Shown: piece after piece, positions 55,460 through 63,422 of the stretch
Layout: the number at the start of each line of letters is the position of its first letter
How positions within the stretch are numbered: position 1 is the stretch's first letter
NCBI GenBank assembly: GCA_001898505.1
Contig: MKTZ01000008.1
Coordinates: forward strand, 124,001 to 188,000
Direction: 5' to 3'
Source: Sphingobacteriales bacterium 50-39
Lineage (GTDB): Bacteria; Bacteroidota; Bacteroidia; Chitinophagales; Chitinophagaceae
Length of the DNA stretch: 64,000 bases
The notes under the pieces: model-generated
Databases searched by the model: none
Seen by the model: the letters and a program-made list of their open reading frames with translations, nothing else
What the model was told of the DNA's origin: nothing
Program-made: the position numbers and the translations under genes

Positions 55460-57163
55460 ATGAAATACAATTTATTATCTATTATCTTCATTATCCTGGT
55501 GACGGGCAGCTGTAAGAAGACGTCCGTACACTCGCTTTCTACCACCAAACCGAGATCAGTCATCAATTGGGCATCCACCGACATCCCGGTGACCAGTGTA
55601 GCCGCCTCTTCCCAGCTATGGCCGGCTTCGGCGCTCAACGACAGCGATTCTTTGACGATATGGAGCTCGAATGTCCATAGCAATATCAACAGCACGGAAT
55701 GGGTGGCCTATTGGTTCAATGGCTTCCACAACGTCAATTATATTAAAGTGTTCCCACGGTATAACGCTACAGGAGCGTTGGGGTTCCCTGTCAAATTCGA
55801 CATCTACTGGTCCAATGGCAGCAGCTGGGTGCACTCCCGCAGCGATACTGCTTTTCCCACTCCCCTGGCTGATTGGGTGATCCTGCCCCTGCCCGCCACT
55901 GTCAATGCCAACGGCATACAAATCGTCGCTACACAGCTTGGCAAGGACGATGTCAACAATATCGTGTTTCAGCTGGGTGAAGTAAGCGCCGGCTATGACA
56001 CCACACTCGCCAGTTTTACCTGGCTGGGCAATAACAATACTTACCAGCAAAACGAGATCAGGAGCGTCGGATCGGGGGCTTTCAATCCCAATAAGATCTC
56101 CAACTGGAACTACGATGTCCGAAATCCTATCATTACGGCCAAGGCAGGCGGCAACAGCAATATCTATGCTCCGAATGTGGTGAGCAATGGGGGAGCCTGG
56201 AACATCTATTTCGGCGGCTGGGACGGGACTACCGACGGTGACGATCGAATATCTATCACCGTCAGCAATGACAATTTCCTCACCTTCAATCCGCATGCGT
56301 TGATGATCAGCAATGGGGTCATGGTTCATTGCAATAACGAAACGACCATGAAGCAGCCGGATGGCAGCTGGCTCATGTATTATACTACCTTGCCCTCCTC
56401 GCCGCAATTGAACAAGCCGGCCTATGCTACCTCTCCCGATGGTGTCACCTGGACCCCCAATGCCGGAAATGCCAGCTACCTGATCAACATGAGCGGCTAT
56501 CCCAACTGGAGCCTGGCGGATGTCAACGGGTCCAATGTCATCTATTATGAGAATGGTACCTACCACCTTTATTTCACCGACTTCAGCTATGCCACAGATG
56601 GTAACGCCTTTGCCGTGCATCATGCTACCAGCACTGACATGATCAACTTTACCTATACAGGAGATGTGCTGCCGGAAGGACTGGTGGCCCAGGATGTGAA
56701 AAAACTCACCTATAATGGTACGAGCTACTACATGATGGTGCTTCACCTGAATGGAAGTTTCTTAAAATATAGCATGGGCACATCGCCCGTAAACTTTTCC
56801 GCCAGCCAGCAGCTGTTGACCAATCTCAACAATAATGATAAATACATCACCTCCGCCGGCTGGGTAGTAAAGGATAACAGGCTGTATGGCGTACTTTATG
56901 GCGCCGGAGCTGTGTCCACTCTTGACCACAATGCCATTCATGCCAAATGGCTGCAGAAAAAAGTGATCTTTATCAGCGACCGGAATGGAGCCCGCTGGGG
57001 GGATATTGAAAGGGCCTATGGACCCGACAGGATCTGGCTGTATATGAATACGAATATAGAAACGGGACATTTTTATGTATATGACAGCGATGGAACTACC
57101 TTATTATATACCAGCCCTAAGATCACGATGCGTTCGGGAGATATCTGGAACTATGCCTTGTAA
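55460..57163 (+). CDS. Lipoprotein with discoidin (F5/8 type C)-like domain and beta-propeller
   Basis: A 567-aa lipoprotein (lipobox LVTGSC) from MKYNLL. Residues about 40-185 resemble an F5/8C domain (ASSQLWPASALNDSDSLTIWSS, WVAYWFNGFHNVNYIKVFPR), a sugar-binding fold. The rest is a propeller-like domain (NIYAPNVVSNGGAWNIYFGGWDG, MKQPDGSWLMYYTTLP, WSLADVNGSNVIYYENGTYHLYFTD) similar to GH43-like lipoproteins, but without a clear complete acid triad. It may bind or trim glycan at the cell surface. Confidence 0.7.
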   Translation: MKYNLLSIIFIILVTGSCKKTSVHSLSTTKPRSVINWASTDIPVTSVAASSQLWPASALNDSDSLTIWSSNVHSNINSTEWVAYWFNGFHNVNYIKVFPRYNATGALGFPVKFDIYWSNGSSWVHSRSDTAFPTPLADWVILPLPATVNANGIQIVATQLGKDDVNNIVFQLGEVSAGYDTTLASFTWLGNNNTYQQNEIRSVGSGAFNPNKISNWNYDVRNPIITAKAGGNSNIYAPNVVSNGGAWNIYFGGWDGTTDGDDRISITVSNDNFLTFNPHALMISNGVMVHCNNETTMKQPDGSWLMYYTTLPSSPQLNKPAYATSPDGVTWTPNAGNASYLINMSGYPNWSLADVNGSNVIYYENGTYHLYFTDFSYATDGNAFAVHHATSTDMINFTYTGDVLPEGLVAQDVKKLTYNGTSYYMMVLHLNGSFLKYSMGTSPVNFSASQQLLTNLNNNDKYITSAGWVVKDNRLYGVLYGAGAVSTLDHNAIHAKWLQKKVIFISDRNGARWGDIERAYGPDRIWLYMNTNIETGHFYVYDSDGTTLLYTSPKITMRSGDIWNYAL

Positions 57164-57179
57164 AACTTCAATAGTAGAA

Positions 57180-58310
57180 ATGAAAAGAGCGACATTATTA
57201 TTCGCTGTGCTAATCCTGGTCTTTTTCCTGACGTCCTGCAAAAAGAGCTCAACTGCGTCAAATGCTGACAACAAGCATTATGTAGCTGTTTTTTATTTTG
57301 CCAACTATGGGTCAAGCCAATACGCCCAGGGGGCGCTGGCCCCAACGGGAGATGCCTGGATCGTAAACGGGCAAACCCCGGCATTCAGCCCTTACGGCCT
57401 CCCCAATTTCTGGGGCAAGCCGCTCTTTGCCGCTACCCACGGTGATGGCACTATTAAGAATAATTATCGTTTTTACTTTAATGATGACCCTGCCCAGACG
57501 AATGATTCGCTGCTCGACTGGCACGCCAGGCTGCTGTCCGATGCAGACGTCGACCTGATCGTGCTCGACTTTACCAATGGTGCGGGTGATTTTCCCAACG
57601 GACCGTCTTATCTTTCCGCAACCACAGCATTATGCAACCGCTGGCAGGCCCTGAGGAGAAAAGGGGTAAAAACGCCGCAGATCGCCTTCTTTGTACGCAA
57701 TGCGACTGCGCTGAGCATAGTAGAAGACCGCTACTTTAACCAGTATGATGCGAGCCTCTTCTTCCATTACCTTGGCAAAAAGCTGGTGCTCGTGGCCCGG
57801 CCTAATGACAACCTGGAAAATTATGACCCTGCCCAGCCTGCCGTGCCGACAGCGGGGATCTTTGCAAATTACACAGCCCGTCATTGCTGGGGAAATATGA
57901 CTTCCGGCACTTGCTGGCAGTTTAAGGTCAACAGCAACCCGCCTCCGTCGCCCTTTATGTACAATGGCCAGCCGGAACAATTATGCGCACCCGTGGCTGA
58001 TCAGCTTAGTTATATGACTACCGATGGCATTAACGTTACCCAGGGTGCACAGGGGAGGCAGAACGGGGATTACTTTTCAATGTATATGAATGCCGCTGCA
58101 ACAAACAAAGTAAAATTCGTATTCATCCATTCCTGGAATGAATGGAACGCGGGAAATTGGGGCACCCAGGATAAGCCATATTTTGTAGACTTGTGGAACC
58201 AGGAGTATAGCGCGGATATTGAACCCATGTACGGCGGCCATGGCGATCAATACTACCAGCTGATGAAATCGGAAATCGCAAAATTCAGACAGGCTGTGAA
58301 CGGCCAATAA
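57180..58310 (+). CDS. Lipoprotein consisting of a single GH99/GH71/WbsX-like domain
   Basis: From ATG 57180 this is a 376-aa lipoprotein (lipobox FFLTSC). The domain matches that in the two larger proteins: FYFANYG start, LSDADVDLIVLDFTN, W319-N-E321-W-N-A324-G and PMYGGHGDQYYQL. It lacks the linker and the C-terminal CBM-like module. Like the others it has ExxA where GH99 has ExxE. The ATG at 57180 overlaps no upstream coding and gives the signal; the ORF upstream to 57075 overlaps the previous gene. Confidence 0.75.
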   Translation: MKRATLLFAVLILVFFLTSCKKSSTASNADNKHYVAVFYFANYGSSQYAQGALAPTGDAWIVNGQTPAFSPYGLPNFWGKPLFAATHGDGTIKNNYRFYFNDDPAQTNDSLLDWHARLLSDADVDLIVLDFTNGAGDFPNGPSYLSATTALCNRWQALRRKGVKTPQIAFFVRNATALSIVEDRYFNQYDASLFFHYLGKKLVLVARPNDNLENYDPAQPAVPTAGIFANYTARHCWGNMTSGTCWQFKVNSNPPPSPFMYNGQPEQLCAPVADQLSYMTTDGINVTQGAQGRQNGDYFSMYMNAAATNKVKFVFIHSWNEWNAGNWGTQDKPYFVDLWNQEYSADIEPMYGGHGDQYYQLMKSEIAKFRQAVNGQ

Positions 58311-58316
58311 ATTGCT

Positions 58317-59582
58317 ATGACACGAAAAATTATATTGCTCCTTTTTTTGCTGAAGGGAATTCTTACTACCAGCTTTGCTCAACATCAGAATGAAGCAATG
58401 GCTGATTACAGGTTACCGGATGTGATGCTTGCAAAATCCGGTATAAGGATAAGTTCAGCGGCAGGTTGGGAGAAAATGCGCCGGCCCGAAATATTGGCTT
58501 TGTTTGAAGAAAATGTGCAGGGCAAAACGCCCGCAAAAAAAATACCGCTGCGGTTTGTTACAATATCAATTAACTACGATGCATTAAATGGAATAGCTAC
58601 CCGGAAGCAGGTCCGTGTGTATTTTTCAAAGAGTGAAAAATATTATATGGATATCCTGATGTATGTCCCGAACAAAAGAACCGTGCCGGCGCCGCTGTTT
58701 TTAGGATTGAATTTTGGAGGGAACCAGGTTGTTGATGCCGATACAGGGATACTAATTTCAAAAGGATGGGTTCCGTATGCGCCCCAACCAGCTTACATCA
58801 ATCATTTGGGAACAGAGGCTTCCCGTGGCATTCAGCGCAATGACTGGCCTGTAGAAAAAATTGTTGCAGCAGGATATGGCCTGGCTACCGTATATTATGG
58901 AGATATTCAGCCGGATAGCGTTAATAGCGTCAATGCAGGAGTGGCTCCATTGTTTTACAAGGATGGACAAACCCGACCGGCGGCAGATGAATGGGGCGCC
59001 ATAGGCGTATGGGCCTGGGGTTTAAGCCGGGCGTTGGACTACATGGAAACAGACAAAGACATTGATGCAGGAAAAGTGGCGGTAGTGGGGCACTCCCGAT
59101 TGGGTAAGGCAGCGCTTTGGGCGGGAGCGCAGGATCAGAGATTTGCGTTGGTTATCTCTAATAATTCAGGAGAAGGCGGAGCTGCTATTACAAGAACGAA
59201 ATACGGCGAAACCATTGCTTTAATGAATAAGGCTTTCCCCCACTGGTTTTGTGACAACTTTAAAAAGTATAATGACAAGGAAGATGAGTTGCCCATTGAT
59301 TTTCATGAATTGGTCGCATTGATTGCCCCACGACCTGTGTATATAGCCAGCGCTTCACAAGATCAGTGGGCAGATCCTGTAGGGGAATATTTATCTGCGT
59401 GGTATGCAACTCCGGTGTATGGTTTATATGGGTTAAAAGGATTAGATACCATTGTTCCGCCCGATGTCAACCACCCGGTGGGTGAAGGCGCAATCGGGTA
59501 TCATCTTCGAAAAGGCGAACATGCCATGACCCAGTACGATTGGGATCAATATATACGTTTTGCAAACCGATGCCTTAAATAA
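58317..59582 (+). CDS. CE15-like glucuronoyl esterase
   Basis: A 421-aa secreted alpha/beta hydrolase. The nucleophile Ser260 is in VVGHSRLGKAALWAG, followed by NNSGEGGAAITRTKYGE and a C-terminal histidine in RKGEHAMTQYDWDQY, consistent with bacterial CE15. CE15 cleaves esters between glucuronic acid and lignin or other alcohols. The gene is clearly more AT-rich than neighbouring GH78 (43-45% GC in three sampled 60-base lines versus 58% in one GH78 line), suggesting separate acquisition. It lies 6 bp after the previous stop. Confidence 0.85.
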   Translation: MTRKIILLLFLLKGILTTSFAQHQNEAMADYRLPDVMLAKSGIRISSAAGWEKMRRPEILALFEENVQGKTPAKKIPLRFVTISINYDALNGIATRKQVRVYFSKSEKYYMDILMYVPNKRTVPAPLFLGLNFGGNQVVDADTGILISKGWVPYAPQPAYINHLGTEASRGIQRNDWPVEKIVAAGYGLATVYYGDIQPDSVNSVNAGVAPLFYKDGQTRPAADEWGAIGVWAWGLSRALDYMETDKDIDAGKVAVVGHSRLGKAALWAGAQDQRFALVISNNSGEGGAAITRTKYGETIALMNKAFPHWFCDNFKKYNDKEDELPIDFHELVALIAPRPVYIASASQDQWADPVGEYLSAWYATPVYGLYGLKGLDTIVPPDVNHPVGEGAIGYHLRKGEHAMTQYDWDQYIRFANRCLK

Positions 59583-59592
59583 AGAACTAATA

Positions 59593-61374
59593 ATGAAATT
59601 GTTTTCAAAGACATGCTTATTGTTCCTGATCCTCCCCGGAACCATAAAAGCCCAGCTGCCGCCTGTGTTTGAACCTGGTCGGTCTAAAACAGCACAATCT
59701 ACCGAAACCGTCCGGCGATATCTTTCACCGGTGAAAATAGTATGGAGAGCTGAAAATGTCCATATTGAAAATGCCGAACGCTTGCTGTTGCCCGGCAATG
59801 GACAGGCCGACCTGGCGAATAAGGATATGTGTGTCCTGAGGAGCGAAGGCGGTATCCAGCCGGCCCTGCTGCTCGACTTCGGCAGGGAGCTGCACGGGGG
59901 ACTTCAGATCGTAACAGGGATGCATAAATCCGGAAAGCCGGTACGCGTCCGCGTTCGTTTTGGCGAGTCGGCCAGCGAGGCTATGAGCGAGATAGAGCCC
60001 AGGCAAAACGCTACCAACGACCATGCGATGCGCGATGAGGTCGTGCAGCTGCCCTGGCTGGGCAAGCTGGAGATAGGCAATACCGGCTTCCGCTTTGTGC
60101 GTATCGACCTGCTGGATGCCGACGCCGAGCTGCAGCTTAAGGAAGTACGCGCCATATTCACATTCAGGGACTTGCGCTATCTGGGGTCCTTCCATTGCAG
60201 CGATACGTTGCTGGACAAGATCTGGCTCACCGGGGCTTATACCGTGCAGCTGAACATGCAGGATTATCTCTGGGACGGTATCAAACGTGACAGACTGGTA
60301 TGGGTGGGCGATATGCACCCGGAGACTTCCACCATCAGCGCCGTATTCGGCAACAATGAGATAGTACCCAAAAGTCTTGATCTCTCCCGTGACATCACGC
60401 CCCTGCCCGCGTGGATGAATGGGATCAGCACCTACTCCATGTGGTGGATCATCATTCACAGGGACTGGTACTACCACAACGGCAACCTGCCCTACCTCCA
60501 ACAACAGAAAGACTACCTCGTCAGGCTGCTGGCGCAAATCATCGGCAAGATCGACAGCAGCGGCAGGGAACAGCTGGATGGTACCCGTTTTCTGGACTGG
60601 CCTTCCAGCGAGAACAAAAAAGGCGTGGATGCGGGTCTTCAGGCCATGATGATCTGGGCGCTGACAGACGGGGCTGACTTGTGCAGGATCCTGGACGAAG
60701 CTGCGATTGCCGCCCGATGTGAAGCAGCGGTGGCACGCCTGAAGAAGAACGTACCTGATCACAACCAATCCAAACAGGCTGCGGCCCTGATGGCGCTAAC
60801 CGGCCTCATGCCGGCGCAAAAGGCCAACGATGAAGTGCTGGCTGTTGACGGGGCAAAGGGCTTTTCTACATTCTATGGGTATTACATGCTGCAGGCTATG
60901 GCCAAAGCCGGCAACTACCAGGGTGCATTGGATGCTATACGCAGCTTCTGGGGGGGCATGCTGAACCTGGGCGCCACCACTTTCTGGGAAGATTTCAACC
61001 TGGACTGGCTGCCCAATGCTTCCCGTATAGACGAGCTGCCAAAATCCGGCCAGAAAGATATACATGGCGACTATGGCGCATACTGCTACGTAGGCTTCCG
61101 TCATAGCCTCTGCCACGGATGGGCTTCGGGACCTACACCCTGGCTAACCCAGTATGTGCTGGGAATTAGCGTGGTAGAACCCGGCGCCAAGACCATAAGG
61201 GTCGAGCCGCACCTTGGCGACCTGCAATTTGCCGAAGGCAGTTACCCCACCCCTTATGGGCTGGTAAAAGTGAAACATGTGAAGCAACCCGATGGCAGGA
61301 TCGCCTCTACCATTACGGCGCCAAAGCAGGTAAAGGTGATCCGGGGAAGCTATCAGCGGGGAAATCCTTTTTGA
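59593..61374 (+). CDS. GH78-like alpha-L-rhamnosidase
   Basis: From ATG 59593 this is a 593-aa secreted protein. It has an N-terminal beta domain (VRVRFGESASEAMSE) and an alpha/alpha barrel with GH78 motifs: LWDGIKRDRLVWVGDMHPE (acidic residues of the catalytic pocket), GATTFWEDF (candidate base), and LCHGWASGPTPWL. It ends with the C-terminal beta domain (GVVEPGAKTIRVEPHLGDL). It removes terminal alpha-L-rhamnose, fitting arabinogalactan or rhamnogalacturonan. The stop overlaps the convergent GcvH-like gene by 22 bp. The ORF upstream start at 59560 overlaps the esterase. Confidence 0.88.
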   Translation: MKLFSKTCLLFLILPGTIKAQLPPVFEPGRSKTAQSTETVRRYLSPVKIVWRAENVHIENAERLLLPGNGQADLANKDMCVLRSEGGIQPALLLDFGRELHGGLQIVTGMHKSGKPVRVRVRFGESASEAMSEIEPRQNATNDHAMRDEVVQLPWLGKLEIGNTGFRFVRIDLLDADAELQLKEVRAIFTFRDLRYLGSFHCSDTLLDKIWLTGAYTVQLNMQDYLWDGIKRDRLVWVGDMHPETSTISAVFGNNEIVPKSLDLSRDITPLPAWMNGISTYSMWWIIIHRDWYYHNGNLPYLQQQKDYLVRLLAQIIGKIDSSGREQLDGTRFLDWPSSENKKGVDAGLQAMMIWALTDGADLCRILDEAAIAARCEAAVARLKKNVPDHNQSKQAAALMALTGLMPAQKANDEVLAVDGAKGFSTFYGYYMLQAMAKAGNYQGALDAIRSFWGGMLNLGATTFWEDFNLDWLPNASRIDELPKSGQKDIHGDYGAYCYVGFRHSLCHGWASGPTPWLTQYVLGISVVEPGAKTIRVEPHLGDLQFAEGSYPTPYGLVKVKHVKQPDGRIASTITAPKQVKVIRGSYQRGNPF

Positions 61375-61742
61375 TCCAATGGGATGATAGAATTATATTC
61401 CTCCAATGGAATTAGCCCTGTTCGTGGACAGGGCTGGCTAACCAGTATTTTAACCAGCCATCCTTCTGATTCAGGCCTGGTCAATAGAAGGTTTTGACTG
61501 ACCAGCAGATCCACATCATTTATACTGATTATATTGCCATCCACGGGCATGCGAACCTGAAATCTGCTGTTGTCAAATTGAATATTTGCAAGGACCTCGC
61601 GTCTTTTTTTAAAGCCATAGACCCTTACAAATTCAATCCCTTTTATTTGTTTAACGCCTGCAAGTCTAAAACTTGTAATGCCTATGGTAGCTTCAATAGT
61701 TTGAAAGTGGATCCATTCATGGCTTGTAGTATAATAGATCAT
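61353..61742 (-). CDS. GcvH-like protein lacking the lipoyl-lysine
   Basis: A 129-aa protein with the outline of glycine-cleavage H protein: YYTTSHEWI, ATIGITSFRL, the hairpin FQVRMPVDGNIISIND and ESEGWLVKILVS. In GcvH the motif before MPVxG is ESVKA, with the lipoylated Lys; here the aligned residues read QFDNS, with Asn58 at the Lys site. So it cannot be lipoylated in the known way. It overlaps the methyltransferase stop by 4 bp (ATGA) and converges with GH78. There is no gcvT/gcvP in view. Confidence 0.7.
   Translation of the reverse strand: MIYYTTSHEWIHFQTIEATIGITSFRLAGVKQIKGIEFVRVYGFKKRREVLANIQFDNSRFQVRMPVDGNIISINDVDLLVSQNLLLTRPESEGWLVKILVSQPCPRTGLIPLEEYNSIIPLDQKGFPR
61414..61435 (+). 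other. Stem-loop inside the GcvH-like gene, possible 3' end of the polysaccharide operon
   Basis: AGCCCTGT / ACAGGGCT, 8-bp perfect stem, 6-nt loop, 39 bp past the GH78 stop. No T run follows, so it is not a classical terminator. It could stabilise the long operon transcript while also being coding on the other strand. Confidence 0.4.
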
Positions 61743-62317
61743 ACCTTAATGTGGAATTTAAGCATGCTGTCAAAGTCGCTGTTCACCATGCGATAAGAGG
61801 GGGGTATTTTATCTTCCCAACTACACCGGGTCACTACTCTTGTTCCTGGGGGCATTTCCTCCAATAGCTTGAATAAACAGCGATTGTAATAGTTATATAA
61901 AGTCTCTGAGAACGACACTTTGTAATCGATCTTGGGGGTTCCTTTTACATTTTCATAAAATGAATTGTAGAAATAAAAATGATCATATCGTCTTAAACTC
62001 AGCTTTGTAAAGTTTCCATGAATAAAGGAAACGTTTGAGAGCCCTAAAACATTCTTAGCCGCATCTGCGTGTTCGACCAGTTCTTTTCGTTGTTCGACCC
62101 CGTAGAAAAAGGCGTTGGGTTTATAGTAGGCCGCACCTAAGCAAAATTTACCGACCCCACTTCCAATATCCAAAACCCGGACGCCATCCTTTGGTACCAG
62201 AAATTGAGCTGCCTGCTGTGCGACATCCAGTGGTGTCCAATGTCTGCGGGCCAATTGCTGTATGGAAGGGGGATATAGATGATGAAATTGTGTATCGCTG
62301 CTAAACCAGTTATCCAA
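61739..62317 (-). CDS. SAM-dependent methyltransferase, DOT1/class I-like
   Basis: A 192-aa protein with the SAM-binding motif VLDIGSGVG (48-56), then GVEQRKELVEHADAAK and VSFIHGNFTKL, and a YDHFYFYNSFYE motif IV. The GSGVG plus GVE pattern and the motif IV Asn recall DOT1-like and related protein-lysine methyltransferases, but the target is unknown. Its stop overlaps the ATG of the GcvH-like gene by 4 bp, implying a shared function. Confidence 0.75.
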   Translation of the reverse strand: MDNWFSSDTQFHHLYPPSIQQLARRHWTPLDVAQQAAQFLVPKDGVRVLDIGSGVGKFCLGAAYYKPNAFFYGVEQRKELVEHADAAKNVLGLSNVSFIHGNFTKLSLRRYDHFYFYNSFYENVKGTPKIDYKVSFSETLYNYYNRCLFKLLEEMPPGTRVVTRCSWEDKIPPSYRMVNSDFDSMLKFHIKV

Positions 62318-62475
62318 GTATGAGAATTTTGATGTGATCGACTTGCGAAGTTATTCCATGCTTCTATTGGCTGCGTTGAATTTTATTACACGTAAAATGT
62401 GACTTTTATCACTTAATACGTTCCAGGCCCATAAGAGAAAAACAATACCTTTGCATCCATTTTAAAAAAGAAATT

Positions 62476-63063
62476 ATGAAGCTGGAAGAGCAACTACTGG
62501 AAAGATGCGGCAATAAGTGTGAATTATGCGGGTCCGGAGATAAACTTAAGATGTATGAGGTGCCGCCGCAGGCCAGCAGCGATCAGGATAATTGTATAAT
62601 AATCTGTGATAAGTGTCAGGCTCAAATTGACAGAAAAGAAGAGCTGGATAGCAAGCACTGGGGCCGTTTATCGGAGACTATGTGGAGCGAAGTGCCAGGC
62701 ATACAGGTAGTCTCCTGGCGGATGCTTAACCGCTTAAGGCATGAGAGTTGGGCTTTGGATAACCTGGAAATGATGTATCTCAGTGAGGAAACGCTGACCT
62801 GGGCTAAGGCGACCGGCGACCATGATAATGATGCCTCAGTCGAACTTCATAAAGACTGCAATGGAAAAGTACTGCAAAACGGCGACGCGGTGGTCCTGAT
62901 AAAATCATTGGATGTCAAGGGCTCCACGCTGAATGCAAAGATGGGTACTGTTGTAAAGAATATCCGGTTGGTACAAGACAACATAGAACAGATTGAAGGT
63001 AAAATCGAGGGTCAGGTAATTGTTATTCTTACCAAATACGTAAGAAAACAGATACCTTCGTAG
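62476..63063 (+). CDS. PhnA-domain zinc protein
   Basis: A 195-aa protein. The N-terminal zinc ribbon has C11, C15 and C18, with later CDKC (IICDKCQAQ). A central helical segment is followed by a C-terminal PhnA domain (KDCNGKVLQNGDAVVLIKSLDVKGS, KMGTVVKNIRLVQDN). PhnA was once linked to phosphonate use, but most are zinc proteins of unclear role. No phn operon is near. An AT-rich 158-bp upstream gap separates it from the divergent methyltransferase. Confidence 0.88.
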   Translation: MKLEEQLLERCGNKCELCGSGDKLKMYEVPPQASSDQDNCIIICDKCQAQIDRKEELDSKHWGRLSETMWSEVPGIQVVSWRMLNRLRHESWALDNLEMMYLSEETLTWAKATGDHDNDASVELHKDCNGKVLQNGDAVVLIKSLDVKGSTLNAKMGTVVKNIRLVQDNIEQIEGKIEGQVIVILTKYVRKQIPS

Positions 63064-63108
63064 TGCGAAGCGCCCGGGCAGGCGAGCCGGTGATAGAAAA
63101 CATTTGCC

Positions 63109-63357
63109 ATGACAATAGAAGAATACAAAGAAAAAATTCTTCTTCATTTGGAGAAAGCGCGGGATTGCGAGGAGGTGGAGAGGATTGTCGTCCGTTCGAT
63201 TGAAAGGATGCGAGATAAGAATTTGTCTGCGTCAGTCATAGCGGACTACCTGGGTAAGCTACGGGAGGGGCTGGAAGCGCTGTCTCAGAATGATTTTGAC
63301 CCTGTCCACTGGTGCAATATCCGGTGCGCTATAGTATATCTGAAAAACTATCATTAA
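63109..63357 (+). CDS. Small helical protein of unknown function (82 aa)
   Basis: A charged helical protein (MTIEEYKEKILLHLEKARDC) with two cysteines and no signal peptide. No family is recognised. It sits between the PhnA gene and the Crp/Fnr regulator with gaps of 45 and 65 bp. Coding character (regular charged helix, good start) supports it as real. Confidence 0.6.
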   Translation: MTIEEYKEKILLHLEKARDCEEVERIVVRSIERMRDKNLSASVIADYLGKLREGLEALSQNDFDPVHWCNIRCAIVYLKNYH

Positions 63358-63422
63358 CATGCCGTCAAATGCCTGTTAGCACGATCCCGTGCCTATGAAA
63401 TATACTTATCTTTGAATTGCCC

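Noticed and set aside
55616-56746. A 376-aa reverse-strand frame inside the discoidin/propeller gene
   Set aside because: Ile/Gly/Val-biased shadow translation opposite a gene with clear lipobox and domain sequence.
61353-61742. A functional glycine-cleavage H protein (gcvH)
   Set aside because: The lipoylated lysine and its ESVKA context are absent, and no gcvT or gcvP lies nearby.
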